From: Pseudomonas pharyngis
GTDB taxonomy: Bacteria > Pseudomonadota > Gammaproteobacteria > Pseudomonadales > Pseudomonadaceae
Reading direction: 5' to 3'
Assembly (NCBI RefSeq): GCF_021602345.1
Contig: NZ_BQID01000002.1
Coordinates: forward strand, 62,001 to 126,000
Length of the DNA stretch: 64,000 nucleotides
The translations under genes were made by a program, and so were the position numbers. Positions within the stretch are counted from its first letter, which is position 1; the number at the start of each line of letters is the position of its first letter. Under the pieces are notes generated by a model, which saw nothing but the letters and a program-made list of their open reading frames with translations, did not search any database and was not told the DNA's origin. Below, in pieces: positions 60,530-64,000 of this stretch.

Positions 60530-61549
60530 ATGACCGACACCCCGCATTTCCCGCTCTCCGCCGTGGTTGGCGCCGATGATCTGAAACTGGCGCTGTACCT
60601 GACGGCCATCGACCCGAAGATCGGCGGCGTGCTGATCGAAGGCCCGCGCGGCATGGCCAAGTCGACACTGGCCCGGGGTCTGGCGGATCTGCTGGCCAGC
60701 GGTCAGTTCGTCACCTTGCCGTTGGGCGCCACCGAAGAGCGACTGGTCGGCACGCTGGATCTGGACGCGGCGTTGAGCGACGGTCGTGCGCAGTTTTCTC
60801 CCGGCGTTCTGGCGAAGGCTGACGGCGGCGTGTTGTACGTCGATGAAGTGAATCTGCTGCCGGATCATCTGGTGGACTTGCTGCTTGATGTGGCCGCCAG
60901 CGGCACCAACCTGATCGAGCGTGACGGGATTTCCCATCGGCATTCGGCGAAGTTCGTTTTGATCGGCACGATGAACCCGGAAGAGGGTGAATTGCGTCCG
61001 CAATTGCTGGATCGCTTTGGTTTGAACGTCGCCCTGAGCGGTCAAACGGCGCCGGCCGAGCGTGGGCAGATCATCCGGCGTCGACTGGATTTCGACAGCG
61101 ATCCGCAGGCGTTCTGTGCGCAGTGGGAGGCTGAACAGCAAGCTCTGCGTCAGCGCTGCGAGAACGCCCGCAAGGTTTTACCGGGCATCCCGCTGGATGA
61201 CGCGGCGCTGGCCCAGATCACCGAGCGCTGCTTCGCGGCAGGCGTCGACGGTTTGCGCGCCGATCTGGTCTGGCTGCGTGCCGCGCGGGCGCATGCGGCG
61301 TGGCGCGGTGCGGACGCCATCGCCGAGCAGGATATCGATGCGGTGGCTGAGTTCGCATTGCGTCATCGTCGTCGCGAACAGTCCTCATCCAGTGCGCAGC
61401 CACCGGCGCAATCACCGTCCGGCTCCCAGACTGATCCAAGCGAAGGGCAGGGGCAGTGGGGTGAAATGCCGGCGCCGGCGCCGGCACTGGCTACCGGCGC
61501 ACGCCGCGAAGTACCTACCTGGCCGCCACACCTACAAAAAAAGCTTTAG
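60530..61549 (+). CDS. ChlI/CobS-like AAA+ chelatase subunit (zero-frame product)
   Basis: 339 residues from the ATG at 60530. AAA+ ATPase of the Mg/Co-chelatase type: Walker A EGPRGMAKSTLARG, Walker B GVLYVDEVNLLPD, then IGTMNPEEGELRPQLLDRFG and a C-terminal lid domain. A Ser/Pro/Gln-rich linker leads to the stop. It should drive cobalt insertion by CobN. The last codons are CAA AAA AAG CTT TAG: a slippery heptamer one codon before the stop, followed by a strong hairpin, which predicts a second, longer product continuing into the VWA frame. Confidence 0.9.
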   Translation: MTDTPHFPLSAVVGADDLKLALYLTAIDPKIGGVLIEGPRGMAKSTLARGLADLLASGQFVTLPLGATEERLVGTLDLDAALSDGRAQFSPGVLAKADGGVLYVDEVNLLPDHLVDLLLDVAASGTNLIERDGISHRHSAKFVLIGTMNPEEGELRPQLLDRFGLNVALSGQTAPAERGQIIRRRLDFDSDPQAFCAQWEAEQQALRQRCENARKVLPGIPLDDAALAQITERCFAAGVDGLRADLVWLRAARAHAAWRGADAIAEQDIDAVAEFALRHRRREQSSSSAQPPAQSPSGSQTDPSEGQGQWGEMPAPAPALATGARREVPTWPPHLQKKL

Positions 61550-61584
61550 GCATTCGCCCCCGATCCGACGCGGGGGCGAATGCC
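61537..61584 (+). promoter_or_regulatory. Predicted -1 ribosomal frameshift signal
   Basis: A-AAA-AAG lies at 61537-61543 in register with the zero frame. CTT TAG follows, and a perfect 13-14-bp hairpin (61549-61562 with 61571-61584) starts five bases after the heptamer. Slipping back one base enters the VWA frame at 61543. Programmed frameshifting has been described for chlD genes of cobalamin producers, giving both subunits from one gene. Confidence 0.82.
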
Positions 61585-62214
61585 AGACCCCGCGCCGGAC
61601 GCCTCGATAACGGCCGCCAGGGCAAGCGTCATGCCGCTCGCAGTGGCTCGGTGAACTGGCCCGGAACCTTGCTCAATGGCCGCCCGAAAACCCGGGCGGA
61701 TCTGCTGTTTCAACTGCGCACCCGCACGCCCCATGAACTGTGGCTGGTGATCGTCGATGCCTCGGCCTCGACCCGTCGTCATCAGGCGCTGAGCGATGCC
61801 AAGGGCGTGCTCGCACAACTGTTCGATGACGCTTACCGGCAGCGCGCGCGCCTTGCGTTGCTGACCGCAAGCGGCGCCGCGCCGAAATGGCAGGTGCAAG
61901 GGCTGAAGGCCTCCAGCGGATTGCGCGCGTGGCTCGATGGATTGGGTGCGGGAGGCGGCACGCCTCTGTTGGCAGCGCTGACGGAAGCCGGGCATTGGCT
62001 GACGGTGCGGCGCAAGCGTTTCCCCGCTGAACAGCAACGGTTGCTGGTGATTACCGATGGCCGTTTGAAAGACTGGCCGCAACTGCCGGCGCTCGCGTGT
62101 CCGGGCCTGTTGATCGATATCGAGCGCGGGCCGATCCGCCTGAAGCGCGCAAGGCAATTGGCGACAGCGCTGGACGCGGATTACCGGCATATCGACGAGT
62201 TGTTGTCGGTCTGA
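61543..62214 (+). CDS. ChlD/CobT-like VWA half, read by -1 frameshift
   Basis: The frame is open from 61465 but has no ATG, GTG or TTG before a GTG at 61651, which would cut off the basic linker (KKALGIRPRSDAGANARPRAG). The VWA domain has a MIDAS motif (IVDASAST), GGTPLLAAL and ITDGRL. By frameshift at 61537-61543 it becomes the C-terminal 223 residues of a 561-residue ChlI-ChlD fusion, the medium chelatase subunit. Independent start at GTG 61651 (187 residues) is the alternative, but no good ribosome site is seen. Confidence 0.75.
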   Translation, partial: ALGIRPRSDAGANARPRAGRLDNGRQGKRHAARSGSVNWPGTLLNGRPKTRADLLFQLRTRTPHELWLVIVDASASTRRHQALSDAKGVLAQLFDDAYRQRARLALLTASGAAPKWQVQGLKASSGLRAWLDGLGAGGGTPLLAALTEAGHWLTVRRKRFPAEQQRLLVITDGRLKDWPQLPALACPGLLIDIERGPIRLKRARQLATALDADYRHIDELLSV

Positions 62215-62254
62215 GGACTATGCTGCAGTGAGGCCAAATCACAAGGAGTGAATC

Positions 62255-63901
62255 ATGCGCGTACTGGTCGCCAATCCGCAGGACGATTTTCGCGTCAAGG
62301 CCTACGCCGGCACCAACGGCGTGCTGCTCGCCATGGACCTCGCCGAACCCCGGCGCAAAGGCCTGCTTGGGTTTGCCATCGAAAAGCAGCAGGGCGACAA
62401 ACCGTGGTTGTTCCTGTTCAACAGCCTGACCTTTCCCGGCAAGGCTCATACCTTCCCGCAGTTCCACGCCACGCCAAGCGACAAGGCGCCGTTGCAGAAA
62501 TTTCGCTGGGCCGATTACGCGGTCAATCCGGGCATGACGATTCACTACCGCGTGCACCTGGCGTATGGCACGCCGGATGCGCTGCAACTCGGTGAGGCGC
62601 TGGAGCTGACGATCCGCTCCGACGACGGTCATCCCGCCAATCAGGGCGTGATCTTCAATCGTGCCGTGGCAGCGAGCCAGGCGTTTCAGCGCAAATTCCC
62701 CGATCTCGACGCACAGATCAGTGCCAACAAAAACCTGCCCATCGAAGCCTGGCCCGATGCGGCGCGTCAGTGGCTGGAGAACGGTCTGCTCGGGCGCCTG
62801 CAAGGCTTTATCGAACGAGCGGTGGACGCTCAGTGGGCGCTGGACATCGCGATCTACGAGTACCAGTTGCAAGCCATCATCGACACGGTGAACGCGGCGT
62901 TCGATCGAGGTGTTCAGGTGCGCGTGCTGTATCACGCCCGGCCCGACGACGAAGACACGACGATCAACGAAGCAAGCCTTGCGAAACTGCCGGCAACATG
63001 CAAACGCGGGCGGGTCACCCACAACATTTTCCATAACAAGTTCATCGTCCTCAGCCGCCTCGACGGAGGCGGCGAGCGTCAGCCGCAAGCGGTGCTGTGC
63101 GGCAGCACCAACTTCACCGCCAACGGCGTGTACCGCCAGGCCAACGTGGTGCATGTGCTGGACGATTCGGCGGTCGGCACGAGTTACTTGAAAACCTTCG
63201 AGCAGATCTGGGCCGAGCCGGCAGACGTCGGCGCCACCCGCGACTGGATTACCCAACACAACCCGATGAATCCGGCGCAGCCCCTGTTCGCCGGGTTCTC
63301 CCCGCGTACCGGCGGCGCGGATCTGCGGGAGTTTGTCGATATCATCGAGGCGGCAAAAAAAGACCTGCTGTTCGTCACCGCCTTCGCCTTGCCCGACGCG
63401 ATTCTCAACGCGTTGCTCGGCCAGCCCCACGACAACATTCTGCGTTATGGCCTGCAAAACACGGTCAGCCGCATCACCGGGTTTCACGCCGACCGAACCG
63501 CCGAATTCGCCGCCACCGCGTTGCTCAACACCGGACTGGAAGGCTGGTTGCGGGAAAACATGAAAGGCCAGAAAGGCAACCTGCTGGTGCACACCAAAGC
63601 GGTGGTCACCGATTTCACCAGCGACAGCCCGACCCTCATCAGCGGCAGCCATAACCTCAGCACCTCCGCCAGCAACGGAAATGACGAGAACTATCTGATC
63701 ATTCGCGGCGACACCGATCTGGCGGATCGCTATGGCCTGGAACTGCTGCGGTTCTACGAGCATTACCGTTTTCGCTACTTCGCAAAAAAACTGGCGTTGA
63801 AGCAGGTGCAGCCGTTGGCGGCGGATGACAGCTGGACCAACGACTACTACGTCGAGGACGATCTGCGCCAGTTGTCTCGCCTGCGGTTTTCCGGGCGTTA
63901 G
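62255..63901 (+). CDS. Phospholipase D-like family protein
   Basis: 548 residues, with AAGGAG seven bases before the ATG. Two PLD active-site motifs are complete: HNKFIVLS with CGSTNFTANG (His near 260) and HTKAVVTD with ISGSHNLSTSASNGNDEN (His near 446). A beta-rich N-terminal region (about 1-180) of unclear role precedes them. There is no signal peptide. It may be a phospholipase, nuclease or transferase; the substrate cannot be told. Not clearly linked to the cobalamin genes that end 40 bases earlier. The last 99 bases of the window after it show no gene. Confidence 0.82.
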   Translation: MRVLVANPQDDFRVKAYAGTNGVLLAMDLAEPRRKGLLGFAIEKQQGDKPWLFLFNSLTFPGKAHTFPQFHATPSDKAPLQKFRWADYAVNPGMTIHYRVHLAYGTPDALQLGEALELTIRSDDGHPANQGVIFNRAVAASQAFQRKFPDLDAQISANKNLPIEAWPDAARQWLENGLLGRLQGFIERAVDAQWALDIAIYEYQLQAIIDTVNAAFDRGVQVRVLYHARPDDEDTTINEASLAKLPATCKRGRVTHNIFHNKFIVLSRLDGGGERQPQAVLCGSTNFTANGVYRQANVVHVLDDSAVGTSYLKTFEQIWAEPADVGATRDWITQHNPMNPAQPLFAGFSPRTGGADLREFVDIIEAAKKDLLFVTAFALPDAILNALLGQPHDNILRYGLQNTVSRITGFHADRTAEFAATALLNTGLEGWLRENMKGQKGNLLVHTKAVVTDFTSDSPTLISGSHNLSTSASNGNDENYLIIRGDTDLADRYGLELLRFYEHYRFRYFAKKLALKQVQPLAADDSWTNDYYVEDDLRQLSRLRFSGR

Positions 63902-64000
63902 CCCTTACATATCCGTTGGCTGCCGATGCTGACAAGAGCGGCGATAGTCAGGCGGCGTACAGATTTTGAAATGATTTCCAGCTGTAGGAAAAGTCATCAG

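Noticed and set aside
61651-62214. Independent start of the VWA protein at GTG 61651
   Set aside because: Possible, but it lacks a good ribosome site and removes the basic linker; the slippery heptamer and hairpin give a better explanation. Kept only as an alternative.

Overview
The window is a GC-rich bacterial chromosome segment that reads as a fluorescent-group Pseudomonas. The support is the codon use, the REP palindromes built on the GTGGGAGC core, the CysI-DUF934 pair, NfuA, a cis/trans fatty acid isomerase, B12-dependent MetH, and the CobE/CobM/CobW/CobN cobalamin set with CbtAB. Species assignment is inference. No rRNA, tRNA, CRISPR array, prophage or transposase gene was seen.

Layout. 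Positions 1-5.4 kb hold the end of a GntR/FCD regulator, a hybrid histidine kinase and a class II UvrA. Positions 5.5-11 kb (minus) hold a six-gene coupled operon that joins a stressosome module (RsbR, RsbS, RsbT, SpoIIE-type phosphatase) to two histidine kinases. Positions 11.2-15.8 kb hold small stress-type proteins, an SMP-30-like protein coupled to a fatty acid hydroxylase/SRPBCC fusion, and a LysR regulator. A HypX-like protein follows at 16-17.7 kb with no hydrogenase gene nearby.

Positions 18-32.2 kb (plus) form a cell-surface signalling and uptake region: ECF sigma factor, FecR, a TonB receptor with a signalling domain, a second TonB receptor, and a YejABEF-type peptide ABC importer. 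A RES/Xre toxin-antitoxin pair sits between the receptors. Three copies of one 46-bp promoter-like element (G[G/T]TCTA, 9 nt, CTATAAAA, 17 nt, CAT[T/C]CC) stand before receptor 1, receptor 2 and the importer. They suggest one regulon for uptake of an unidentified, possibly peptidic, ligand.

Positions 32.3-39.7 kb carry SCP2, a histidine phosphatase, SohB and a 1.6-kresidue LRR protein related to NEL ubiquitin ligases, in which the catalytic Cys appears to be replaced. Positions 39.7-51.7 kb are mostly housekeeping: CysI-DUF934, an orphan sugar-binding protein, MetH, Cti, an acyltransferase and NfuA.

Positions 51.8-62.2 kb are a cobalamin region. Two divergent cobalamin riboswitches flank about 1 kb of nested repeats. 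One controls cbtB-cbtA-cobE-cobM (minus) and the other cobW-cobN-chlI/D (plus). The chelatase ATPase and VWA halves are separated by a stop codon, but a slippery A-AAA-AAG heptamer and a strong hairpin predict a -1 frameshift that fuses them. CobN carries an in-frame REP doublet. A phospholipase D-like protein closes the window.
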